Shown here: positions 1-6,688 of the stretch, one piece after another
How positions within the stretch are numbered: the stretch's first letter is position 1
How the letters are laid out: each line of letters begins with the position of its first letter
DNA from: Reyranella sp.
GTDB taxonomy: Bacteria; Pseudomonadota; Alphaproteobacteria; Reyranellales; Reyranellaceae
Length of the DNA: 22,406 nucleotides
Direction of reading: 5' to 3'
Assembly (NCBI GenBank): GCA_004296815.1
Contig: SCVT01000680.1
Coordinates: forward strand, 1 to 22,406
Notes under the pieces: generated by a model
Told to the model about the DNA's origin: nothing
Databases searched by the model: none
The model's input: only the letters and a program-made list of their open reading frames with translations
Translations under genes and position numbers: made by a program

Positions 1-13
1 GCTCTTCCGATCT
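1..13. other. Illumina adapter remnant at contig end
   Basis: The first 13 bases read GCTCTTCCGATCT, identical to the 3' end of the standard Illumina TruSeq adapter. The class II aldolase frame on the minus strand reads normally down to base 14 and then runs into this stretch, where the translation stops looking like the family. I infer untrimmed adapter rather than genomic sequence. Confidence 0.9.
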
Positions 14-379
14 CTTGCCGTCCTGGATCGAGGTCAGCGCCGTCGCATAGGGCATGTGGGTGTGCAGCACGACCTTGGCTCGCGGGTTGCCGGCATGGAT
101 GCGGGCATGGATGAAGAAGGCGGTCGCCTCGACCTCGTACTTGCCCTCGATGATGTTGCCCTCGCCATCGGCCATGACGAGGTCGGACGGCGTGATCTCC
201 GACCAGTGCAGCCCCTGGGGGTTGACCAGGAACAGGTCCTCGCGGCCGGGCACGGTCATGCTGAAGTGGTTGCACACGCCCTCGTTCAGGCCGTGGTGCG
301 CGGCCGCCCTGAGCGCCGTCGTCAGGTCGATTCGGGCCTGTGTGACCGGGTCATTGGCGAGCATCGAAAAGGGCTCCAT
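14..379 (-). CDS. Class II aldolase/adducin family protein, truncated at C-terminus
   Basis: The first 122 residues of a class II aldolase/adducin-domain protein are present; the rest is lost at the contig end. Members are Zn-dependent aldolases or epimerases acting on sugar phosphates or related hydroxy acids. Visible landmarks are an N-terminal segment with NHFSMTVPG (about 37-45), a conserved EATAFFIHARIH (85-96), and HTHMPYATALT (106-116), whose two His residues are two of the usual metal ligands. The third metal His would lie in the missing part. The start is the ATG at 377-379. The substrate cannot be deduced. The gene lies 69 bp downstream of the DUF1194 gene on the same strand. Confidence 0.85.
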
Positions 380-448
380 CCTCGGATTTCATGCAGCCCG
401 GATGATGCGGCCTAAGGCCCCTTCGGCCAAGAAAATTCAGGGCTCCGA

Positions 449-1174
449 TCAGGCGGGCGAGGAACGGCGCGGCCCATCGGCATCGGAGATCTCGCGTACC
501 AGCTTGGTGCGCACGGCGCGGCCGAAATGGTCGAAATTGTCGGCCACGATCATGAACGAGCCCGGTCCGCCGATGACGTTCTCCTCGTAGTACTTGTCGA
601 GGGTGAGGTCGGGCGGGCGGCCGAAGTTGGTGCGGTTCATCATGACGGGCAGGCCGTTCACCACGATGCCCTGGTTCACCAGCTTGTCGCGGATGATCTC
701 GGCGGCCGGTCCGTCGTTGGTGCGTCCGTCACCCGACACGTCGATGACGCGGCGCTTGGAGGTGAGGCCGGACACCTCGAAGCGCTGGCCGGCATGGGCG
801 AGGGCAGCACCAACGGCGGTCCAGCTCTGCGACAGGCGTGGCGCCTCGGAGAGCTTCTCGGCGAAACGCCGCGCCGCCGACGGGCTGTCGATCACCGTCC
901 AGTCGAGCACGACGACCTGATAATGCGCGCCGGCCCACTCGGTGTAGCAGACGGCGATGCGCCGGTGCTCGCCGGACAGGATGGCGTCGATCACGCGGTC
1001 GTTGGTCAGCGCCTCGATGTAGCCTCGGCGTTGGAGTTCGGCTTCGACCTCATCGATTGAGCGCGAGACGTCAACGGCAAGGACGAGCTGCAGGTCGACC
1101 GGCTGCTGCGCCCTGGCCTGCGTCGCTGCAGCCAAGGTCGCCAGGGAGCCCACAAGCGCCGACCGTCGCTTCAT
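449..1174 (-). CDS. DUF1194 domain-containing exported protein (von Willebrand A-like)
   Basis: A 241-residue protein. It has a signal peptide (MKRRSALVGSLATLAAA, probable cleavage near residue 22 in the ARAQ region), so it is likely periplasmic. The mature part begins with LQLVLAVDVSRSID; DVSRS (35-39) is a DxSxS MIDAS motif, followed by WTAVGAAL (the MIDAS Thr) and VIDVSGDGRTND, which fit a von Willebrand A fold with an intact metal site. The length matches DUF1194 proteins, whose function is unknown. An in-frame ATG 33 bases upstream exists, but the one at 1172-1174 is chosen because GGAGG lies about 7 nt before it and the signal peptide then starts correctly. Confidence 0.85.
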   Translation of the reverse strand: MKRRSALVGSLATLAAATQARAQQPVDLQLVLAVDVSRSIDEVEAELQRRGYIEALTNDRVIDAILSGEHRRIAVCYTEWAGAHYQVVVLDWTVIDSPSAARRFAEKLSEAPRLSQSWTAVGAALAHAGQRFEVSGLTSKRRVIDVSGDGRTNDGPAAEIIRDKLVNQGIVVNGLPVMMNRTNFGRPPDLTLDKYYEENVIGGPGSFMIVADNFDHFGRAVRTKLVREISDADGPRRSSPA

Positions 1175-1220
1175 GCCTGCCTCCGTCGAAGGGGGAAAGC
1201 ATAGCACCCGGTCGAAGCCA

Positions 1221-1254
1221 CAAACAAAAACGCCGGAGGAAAACCTCCGGCGTT
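1221..1254 (-). terminator. Rho-independent terminator of the RNA-binding protein gene
   Basis: A perfect 11-bp inverted repeat: AACGCCGGAGG (1229-1239), AAAA loop, CCTCCGGCGTT (1244-1254). On the minus strand the stem is followed by TTTTTGTTTG (1230-1221). It lies 28 bp past the stop of the RRM gene and just before the DUF1194 gene, so it separates the two same-strand units. Confidence 0.9.
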
Positions 1255-1282
1255 CGTGCCTGCTTTCCGGGCAGTTCGATTT

Positions 1283-1975
1283 CTACTGGTCGTCGTCGAA
1301 GCCGCGCTTGCGCGGCTCGTAGTCCCGGTCGCGACGCGGGCGATCCGCACCGCCGCCGCCATGACGCCGCGGCGGCTTGCCGAAGTCGCCACCACCGCCG
1401 GGAGCGCCGGCATCGAAGCCACCGGGCGCCGGCGGAGCGCTGGAGAAGTCGGCGCGACGATCGCGCATCGGGCCGCCGCCACCGCCGCCGCCGCCATCGC
1501 GGGCGCCGTAGCCGCCGCCGCCGCCACCGCCATCGCGACCACCGCCGCCGTAGCCGCCGCCACCACCGCCGCCGCGATAGCCACCGCCACCGCCGCCACC
1601 GTAGCCGCCACCACCACCACCGCCGCCGCCGTAGGGCGGACGCGGACCGCGCGGACGGAAGCCACCGCCGTCGCGACCACCACCACCGCCGCCGCCGAAG
1701 CCGCCGCCACCACCGCCACCGCCGGGCTGACGCTCGACAGCTTCACGGACCGCGATCGAGCGGCCATCCAACAACGCGCCGTTCATGGCCTGCATGGCCG
1801 CGGCGCCCTGGTCATCGGTTTCCATCTCGAGGAAGGCGAAGCCGCGGCTGCGGCCGGTCTCGCGATCCACGATCACTTTCGAAGAGGTGACGTTGCCGAA
1901 CTGGGAGAACGCTTCAGACAGACGCTCGGACGTGACCGAATAGGGCAGATTGCCCACAAACAATTTGCGACTCAT
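1283..1975 (-). CDS. RRM-domain glycine-rich RNA-binding protein
   Basis: A 230-residue protein with one RNA recognition motif and a long disordered tail. The RRM spans residues 1-80, with RNP2 as KLFVGNLPY (4-12) and RNP1 as RSRGFAFLEM (about 43-52). From about residue 85 the chain is mainly Gly runs broken by Tyr, Arg, Asp and Phe, ending in an acidic/basic tail (FDDDQ). This resembles cyanobacterial and proteobacterial Rbp proteins and eukaryotic glycine-rich cold-stress proteins that bind single-stranded RNA and act as chaperones; the role here is inferred from that. The start is the ATG at 1973-1975, with no clear Shine-Dalgarno sequence. About 288 bp of non-coding DNA lies upstream, and a strong terminator follows. 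The tail is longer than in the roughly 100-residue bacterial Rbp proteins. Confidence 0.92.
   Translation of the reverse strand: MSRKLFVGNLPYSVTSERLSEAFSQFGNVTSSKVIVDRETGRSRGFAFLEMETDDQGAAAMQAMNGALLDGRSIAVREAVERQPGGGGGGGGFGGGGGGGRDGGGFRPRGPRPPYGGGGGGGGGYGGGGGGGYRGGGGGGGYGGGGRDGGGGGGGYGARDGGGGGGGGPMRDRRADFSSAPPAPGGFDAGAPGGGGDFGKPPRRHGGGGADRPRRDRDYEPRKRGFDDDQ
1472..1723 (-). repeat. GGN-codon low-complexity tract (Gly-rich tail)
   Basis: On the plus strand this is a near-continuous run of GCC/ACC/CCG triplets, encoding runs of 5-9 Gly spaced by Tyr, Phe, Arg or Asp in the RNA-binding protein. It is low-complexity coding DNA rather than a separate element. Unit copy number may vary between strains or be misassembled. 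Boundaries are approximate. Confidence 0.75.
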
Positions 1976-2263
1976 TCAAGGCTCTGGGCTAGAGGAAGGA
2001 TCGAGCGGAGTCCGGCGCGCGCTTGCTGGACAGATGCGTCCAAGCGTTTCGTAGACCTTTGACAGATGACCAAGAAGCTCACGGAAGACGTTGACCGGTA
2101 TCGCGCTCCGCGACTGTGTGCCGAGACTCGTGATGATGCTCGTCGGCCAGTGTCGCAATGCAGCACTTATGCGCTGATTCAGCGGATGAGTCCACCCGCG
2201 CCGAAGGGTTGAGGCCGCGCCGACCACGTCACACAATCGCCACGGAATCGGGAGGGATTGAGA
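1976..2263. other. Divergent intergenic region / probable long leader of the RRM gene
   Basis: 288 bp lie between the divergently read RRM gene (minus) and NIPSNAP gene (plus). I find no convincing coding sequence. It contains a 13-bp dyad CGCTGA-T-TCAGCG (2172-2184) and a weak promoter candidate for the minus strand. A long untranslated leader would suit an RNA-binding or cold-shock-type gene. The NIPSNAP Shine-Dalgarno (GGAGGG, 2251-2256) is at the right end. Confidence 0.5.
2166..2194 (-). promoter_or_regulatory. Candidate promoter for the RRM gene
   Basis: On the minus strand, TGGACT (2194-2189) and CATAAG (2171-2166) are 17 bp apart, each matching four of six sigma-70 consensus bases. 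The spacer holds the dyad CGCTGA/TCAGCG. If used, it would give a leader of about 185 nt. The match is weak. Confidence 0.25.
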
Positions 2264-2578
2264 ATGATCGTCGACCATCGCACCTACGAGCTGCAGCCGG
2301 GACGGCTGAGGGACTTCCTCGCCCTCTACGAGAAGGAGGGGCTGCCGGTGCAGCTCAAGCATCTCGGCAACCTCGTCGGCTACTACTCGACCGAGGTCGG
2401 CAACGTGAACGAGATCGTCCATATGTGGGGCTACCAGGACCTCGCCGACCGCACCAAGCGCCGCGCCGCGATGGCCGCCGACCCCGCCTGGCAGGCCTAT
2501 TTGCAGAAGAGCCGTGAGTTTATGAAGACGATGAACAACAAGATATTGGTGCCCACCACCTTCTCACCCACGAAGTAA
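2264..2578 (+). CDS. NIPSNAP family protein
   Basis: A 104-residue protein opening with MIVDHRTYELQPGRL, the usual start of bacterial NIPSNAP-family (ferredoxin-like alpha/beta barrel) proteins, and later containing NEIVHMWGYQDLADRTKRR, typical of the family's central strand and helix. Such proteins are cytosolic dimers of unclear biochemistry, often next to catabolic enzymes. The ATG at 2264 follows GGAGGG by 7 nt and is preferred over the TTG 6 nt upstream. The next gene starts 16 bp after its stop, suggesting one operon with the ThDP enzyme and Bug protein. A role in the same catabolic route is inferred from position only. Confidence 0.88.
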   Translation: MIVDHRTYELQPGRLRDFLALYEKEGLPVQLKHLGNLVGYYSTEVGNVNEIVHMWGYQDLADRTKRRAAMAADPAWQAYLQKSREFMKTMNNKILVPTTFSPTK

Positions 2579-2594
2579 GGGAAAGACCGTCCAA

Positions 2595-4283
2595 ATGGCT
2601 ACCGCATACCCGCGCCGCAGCGGCGCGCAGGTTCTGATCGACCAGCTCCGCATCCATGGCACCGAGACGATCTTCGGCGTGCCCGGCGAGAGCTACCTCG
2701 CCGCCCTCGACGCGCTCTACGCCCAGCGCAATTCGATCCGCTACGTGATCTGCCGCCAGGAGGGCGGGGCGTCCTACATGGCCGAGGCCTACGGCAAGCT
2801 GACCGGCAAGCCCGGCATCTGTTTCGTCACGCGCGGGCCGGGCGCCACCAATGCCAGCGTCGGAATGCATACCGGCTTCCAGGATTCGACGCCCATGATC
2901 CTGCTGGTCGGGCAGGTCGCCCGCGAGCAGTCCGAGCGCGAGGCCTTCCAGGAGATCGACTACCGCCGCATGTACGGCCAGCTCGCCAAGTGGGTGACGC
3001 AGATCGAGGACGCCCGCCGCATCCCTGAGATCGTGAGCCAGGCCTTCCATCGCGCCATGAACGGCCGGCCGGGTCCGGTGGTGATCGCGCTGCCGGAGGA
3101 CATGCTGGTCGACGAGGTCGAGGTGGCCGATGCCGGTCCCTACAAGACCGCGCGCGGCGCGCCGGCGCCGGAGGACATGGTGACGTTCCGCGAGCTGCTC
3201 GCCGCGGCCAAGCAGCCATTGGTCGTGCTGGGCGGCGGCGGCTGGGACGCCAAGGCCTGCGCCGACATCAAGGCGTTCGTCGAGGCCAACCACCTTCCGG
3301 TGACGACGGCCTTCCGCAACCAGGACCTGATCGACAACCGCCACGCCAACTTCGTGGGCGATCTCGGCCTCGGCGTGAACCCGCCGCTCGGCAAGCGCAT
3401 CAAGGAGAGCGATCTCATCATCGCCATCGGTCCGCGTCTCGGTGAGGCGACGACCGGCGGCTACACCATGTTCGACCTGCCGGTACCGGCGCAGACGATG
3501 GTGCATGTGCACGCCGGCGCCGAGGAACTCGGCCGCGTGTACCAGGCGACCTTGCCGATCAACGCCGGCATGGCGCAGTTCGCCTCCGCGGCGAAGGCGA
3601 TGAAGCCGGTCGACGCCTCGGCATGGAAGGCGAGCGTGCCCGCCGCGCGCACCGACTACCTCAAGAACATCGAGCCGACGCCGCAGCCGGGCTCGGCCAA
3701 CCTCGCCGAGATCGTGGCCTGGCTGAACAAGCGCCTGCCCGACGATTGCATCGTCACCAACGGTGCCGGCAACTATGCGGGCTACGTCCATCGCTTCTTC
3801 CAGTATCGCGGCTTCCGCACCCAGCTCGCGCCGACCAACGGCTCGATGGGCTACGGCGTGCCGGCCGGTGTGGCGGCGAAGATCGCCGCGCCGGAGCGCA
3901 CGGTCGTGTCGTTCTCGGGCGACGGCTGCTTCCTGATGAACGGCCAGGAGTTCGGCACCGCCGTCCAGCACGGCGCCAACGTCGTGTTCGTCGTGGTCGA
4001 CAACGGCATGTACGGCACGATCCGCATGCACCAGGAGCGTGAGTATCCGACACGCGTGCACGGCACCGAGCTGAAGAACCCGGACTTCGCGGCCTACGCG
4101 CGCGCCTTCGGCGGCCACGGCGAGACGGTCGAGAAGACGGCGGACTTCGAGGCGGCGTTCGAGCGCTGCCTCGCGGCCGGCAAGCCGTCGATCATCCATG
4201 TGAAGACAGATGCCGAGGCCATCACGTCGCGCATCACGCTGACCAAGCTGCGCGAGCAGGCGCTTGCCAAGCAGAAGCACTGA
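2595..4283 (+). CDS. Thiamine diphosphate-dependent enzyme, acetolactate synthase-like
   Basis: A 562-residue protein with the three-domain layout of the IlvB/pyruvate decarboxylase-type family. The N-terminal pyrimidine-binding domain has FGVPGESYL and RQEGGASYMAEAYG, with E56 in the position of the conserved cofactor-activating Glu. A central domain begins near residue 190. The C-terminal pyrophosphate domain has GDG (442-444) and DN (469-470), the Mg-ThDP motif with normal spacing. Family members include acetolactate synthase, oxalyl-CoA decarboxylase, sulfopyruvate decarboxylase and benzoylformate decarboxylase. No small regulatory subunit is adjacent, which argues against a biosynthetic acetolactate synthase. 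The neighbouring NIPSNAP and Bug genes suggest degradation of an imported carboxylate. The substrate is unresolved. Confidence 0.9.
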   Translation: MATAYPRRSGAQVLIDQLRIHGTETIFGVPGESYLAALDALYAQRNSIRYVICRQEGGASYMAEAYGKLTGKPGICFVTRGPGATNASVGMHTGFQDSTPMILLVGQVAREQSEREAFQEIDYRRMYGQLAKWVTQIEDARRIPEIVSQAFHRAMNGRPGPVVIALPEDMLVDEVEVADAGPYKTARGAPAPEDMVTFRELLAAAKQPLVVLGGGGWDAKACADIKAFVEANHLPVTTAFRNQDLIDNRHANFVGDLGLGVNPPLGKRIKESDLIIAIGPRLGEATTGGYTMFDLPVPAQTMVHVHAGAEELGRVYQATLPINAGMAQFASAAKAMKPVDASAWKASVPAARTDYLKNIEPTPQPGSANLAEIVAWLNKRLPDDCIVTNGAGNYAGYVHRFFQYRGFRTQLAPTNGSMGYGVPAGVAAKIAAPERTVVSFSGDGCFLMNGQEFGTAVQHGANVVFVVVDNGMYGTIRMHQEREYPTRVHGTELKNPDFAAYARAFGGHGETVEKTADFEAAFERCLAAGKPSIIHVKTDAEAITSRITLTKLREQALAKQKH

Positions 4284-4312
4284 CGAACAAAAGAAAAAAT
4301 AGAGAGGAAACG

Positions 4313-5281
4313 ATGGGTATCACACGTCGCGCGGCGGTCGCCGCGTCATTGGCTGCGCTCGCCGTGCCGGCACGCGCTCAGACCGAATGGCCGAAGGGGC
4401 AGCCGATCAAGGTGCTGATCCCCTTCGCGCCGGGCGGCGTGCCCGACATCATCTCGCGCATTGTGACGCCGAAGATGGGCGAGGCGCTCGCCCAGTCCTT
4501 CGTCGTCGACAACAAGCCGGGCGCCGGCGGCGGGCTCGCGGGCCAGCTGCTGACGCAGGCCGCGCCGGACGGCTACACGCTGCTGATGGGCACGGTCTCG
4601 ACCATGTCGATCGTGCCTGCCATCAACCCGTCGCTGAAGTACGACCCCAACAGCTTCGCCGCGATCGGCCTCGCGGCCGTGGTGCCCATGGTCGTCGTGG
4701 TGCGGGCCGAGTCGCCCGCGCAGGACATGAAGGGCCTGGTCGAGCTCATCAAGAGCAAGCCCAACTTCAACTACGGCTCCTCGGGCAACGGCTCGATCCT
4801 TCATCTCACCGCCGAGCTCTTCAAGCTTCGGACCGGCCTCAAGATGCAGCACATCCCCTACCGCGGCTCGGCACCCGCACTGCAGGCGTTGCTCGCGGGC
4901 GAGATCGACGTCGTCTTCGACGCGCTGCCGCCGACCATGGGCCAGATCAAGGCGGGCAAGCTGCGCGCGCTCGGCCTCGCCATGGCCAAGCGCTCGCCTG
5001 CGCTGCCCGACCTCAAGACACTCGGCGAGCAGGGCATCCCCGGCGTCGAGGCCTATACCTGGGCCGGGCTCTACGCACCGGCCGGCACCGCGGCGCCGAT
5101 CGTCACGCGCCTCAACGCCGAGCTCTTGAAGTCGCTCGCCGACCCGGAGAACGCACGCAAGATCTCGGAGCTCGGCTACGAGCTCTCGCCCTCGACGCCG
5201 GCGGAGCTGCAGGCGCACACCGCTGCAGAGCTGAAGAAGTGGACGGAGGTCGCCAGGGCCGCCGACGTGAAGGCCGACTGA
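4313..5281 (+). CDS. Tripartite tricarboxylate transporter substrate-binding protein (Bug/TctC family)
   Basis: A 322-residue periplasmic binding protein. A twin-arginine-like signal peptide (MGITRRAAVAASLAALAVPARA, cleavage near 22) is followed by family landmarks: IKVLIPFAPGGVPDIISRIV, VDNKPGAGGG, APDGYTLLMG, and FNYGSSGNGSILHL. Bug proteins bind carboxylates, amides or vitamins, and many are orphans lacking the TctA/TctB membrane partners, as here. It starts 29 bp after the ThDP enzyme gene, with AGAGGA upstream, and is probably the last gene of that operon. The likely ligand is the substrate of the ThDP enzyme, but this is only inference. Confidence 0.93.
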   Translation: MGITRRAAVAASLAALAVPARAQTEWPKGQPIKVLIPFAPGGVPDIISRIVTPKMGEALAQSFVVDNKPGAGGGLAGQLLTQAAPDGYTLLMGTVSTMSIVPAINPSLKYDPNSFAAIGLAAVVPMVVVVRAESPAQDMKGLVELIKSKPNFNYGSSGNGSILHLTAELFKLRTGLKMQHIPYRGSAPALQALLAGEIDVVFDALPPTMGQIKAGKLRALGLAMAKRSPALPDLKTLGEQGIPGVEAYTWAGLYAPAGTAAPIVTRLNAELLKSLADPENARKISELGYELSPSTPAELQAHTAAELKKWTEVARAADVKAD

Positions 5282-5286
5282 GGGGC

Positions 5287-5315
5287 TTGCGCCGCCGCGG
5301 TTCCGCCTCTATAGA
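5287..5315 (+). promoter_or_regulatory. Promoter of the SAM-II riboswitch-metZ unit
   Basis: TTGCGC (5287-5292) and TATAGA (5310-5315) are 17 bp apart. A start about 7 nt downstream would fall at 5321-5323, exactly where the riboswitch P1 stem begins. The -10 lies inside a perfect 16-bp palindrome, CGCCTCTATAGAGGCG (5304-5319), which may be a regulator site or chance. Confidence 0.6.
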
Positions 5316-5322
5316 GGCGCCT

Positions 5323-5375
5323 CGTGGAGATTTGAGCCGACCGGCTTGCGACCACGTTAAACATCGCTAAAAGGT
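5323..5375 (+). promoter_or_regulatory. SAM-II riboswitch aptamer
   Basis: The region fits the SAM-II H-type pseudoknot. P1 is CGTGG (5323-5327) with CCACG (5352-5356). The loop carries the conserved GATTTGA, an optional small hairpin AGCC/GGCT (5335-5338/5343-5346), and TTGC (5346-5349). The 3' tail has TTAAACATCGCTAAAAGGT. GGT (5373-5375) can pair with ACC (5340-5342), and GC with GC, to form the second pseudoknot stem. SAM-II elements sit mainly in Alphaproteobacteria before metA, metX or metZ, and metZ is 95 nt downstream. High SAM should lower metZ expression. Confidence 0.93.
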
Positions 5376-5388
5376 CGGAGGCACTCGC

Positions 5389-5420
5389 AAAGCCCCCGTC
5401 CTTCCAGGTCGGGGGTTTTT
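5389..5420 (+). terminator. Intrinsic terminator in the metZ leader (probably riboswitch-controlled)
   Basis: CCCCCG (5393-5398) pairs with CGGGGG (5410-5415), with an inner CCT/AGG and a TCC loop, followed by TTTTT (5416-5420) and matched A residues upstream. It lies between the aptamer and metZ. An alternative pairing of 5373-5381 with 5393-5401 (seven of nine pairs) could act as antiterminator. SAM binding would tie up 5373-5375 and free the terminator. The hairpin is seen; the switching is inferred. Confidence 0.85.
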
Positions 5421-5469
5421 CGTTTGCGCAACGGCCCGAGGGCAGCGCAGGCGGGAAGGAGAGAGTGTC

Positions 5470-6681
5470 ATGGACGGATCGATCAGCAGGAAGAAGACCC
5501 AGGCCGATGCCAAAAAGTGGCGGCCGCAGACTCGCGCCGTGCGCGGCGGCCAGGTGCGTAGCAACTTCGACGAGACGTCGGAAGCGCTCTTCCTGACCTC
5601 GGACTACGCCTACAACAGCGCCGAGGAGGCCGAGGCCACCTTCAAGGGCGAGAGCACCCACTACCAGTATTCGCGCTTCGGCAACCCGACCGTGACCATG
5701 TTCGAGAACCGGCTGGCCGCGCTCGAAGGCGCCGAGGCCTGTCGCGCCACCTCGACCGGCATGTCGGCCGTGTTCTTCGCGCTGCTCGCGCTGCTCAAGT
5801 CGGGCGACCGCGTCGTCGCGGCCCGCCAGCTCTTCGGCTCCTGCCACTACATCGTGAACGAGCTCCTGCCGAAGTACGGCATCGCCGGCGAGTTCGTCGA
5901 CGGCGGCGATCTCGCCCAGTGGGAGAAGGCACTCAGCAAGCCGACGCAGGCCGTGCTCTTCGAGTCACCCTCCAACCCGATGCTCGACATCGTCGACGTC
6001 AAGGCGGTGTGCGATCTCGCGCACAAGGCCGGCGCCACCGTCGTGCTCGACAACGCCTTCGCCACGCCGATCCTGCAGCGCCCGCTCGAGTTCGGCGCCG
6101 ACGTGGTGATCCACTCGGCCACCAAGTACATCGACGGCCAGGGCCGGACGCTCGGCGGCGCGGTGCTGGGCTCGAAGGAGTTCATCCTCGACAAGCTGCA
6201 GCCGATCATCCGTAACACCGGCCCGTCGCTCAGCCCGTTCAACGCTTGGGTGCTCGTCAAGGGCCTGGAGACGCTGGGCTTGCGCATCGACCGTCATTGC
6301 GCCAACGCGCGGCGCGTCGCCGATGCGCTGGCCGCCCATCCCGCGGTCGGCCGCGTCCTCTATCCCGGCCGTCCCGACCATCCGCAGCACAAGCTCGCGG
6401 CCAAGCAGATGTCGGACTTCGGCGGCGTCGTGACCTTCGACCTCAAGGCCGGCAAGTGGGCGGCGTTCGAGACGCTGAACCGCCTGCAGCTCGTCGACAT
6501 CTCCAACAATCTCGGCGACGCGAAGAGCCTGGTCACGCATCCGGCGACCACGACGCACATGCGCATCGGCGCCGAGGAGCGTGCCAAGCTCGGCATCAAC
6601 GACGGCACGGTCCGCATCTCGGTGGGCCTCGAGGACGTCGAGGACATCATCACCGACCTGCAGCAGGCGCTGGGCGGCTGA
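5470..6681 (+). CDS. metZ: O-succinylhomoserine sulfhydrylase
   Basis: A 403-residue PLP enzyme of the Cys/Met metabolism family, which makes homocysteine directly from O-succinylhomoserine and sulfide in methionine synthesis. Landmarks are the N-terminal QTRAVRGGQVRSNFDETSEALFLTS split around the usual MetZ opening, YSRFGNPTV (PLP phosphate binding), SGM-type turn STGMSAVF, and HSATKYIDGQGR with K219 as the PLP lysine. Length and the extended N-terminus fit MetZ better than cystathionine gamma-synthase. AAGGAG (5456-5461) sits 8 nt before the ATG. It is preceded by a SAM-II riboswitch and terminator and followed after 7 nt by a tenA-like gene, so both may be under SAM control. Confidence 0.93.
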   Translation: MDGSISRKKTQADAKKWRPQTRAVRGGQVRSNFDETSEALFLTSDYAYNSAEEAEATFKGESTHYQYSRFGNPTVTMFENRLAALEGAEACRATSTGMSAVFFALLALLKSGDRVVAARQLFGSCHYIVNELLPKYGIAGEFVDGGDLAQWEKALSKPTQAVLFESPSNPMLDIVDVKAVCDLAHKAGATVVLDNAFATPILQRPLEFGADVVIHSATKYIDGQGRTLGGAVLGSKEFILDKLQPIIRNTGPSLSPFNAWVLVKGLETLGLRIDRHCANARRVADALAAHPAVGRVLYPGRPDHPQHKLAAKQMSDFGGVVTFDLKAGKWAAFETLNRLQLVDISNNLGDAKSLVTHPATTTHMRIGAEERAKLGINDGTVRISVGLEDVEDIITDLQQALGG

Positions 6682-6688
6682 GCCCGGC

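Noticed and set aside
1472..1723. Regular triplet pattern that might be taken for a tandem repeat or CRISPR-like array
   Set aside because: There are no spacers. The pattern is GGN codons of the Gly-rich tail in frame with the RRM gene.
2520..4280. Long minus-strand open frame opposite the ThDP enzyme
   Set aside because: It mirrors the coding strand of a well-supported enzyme and has no domain motif of its own.
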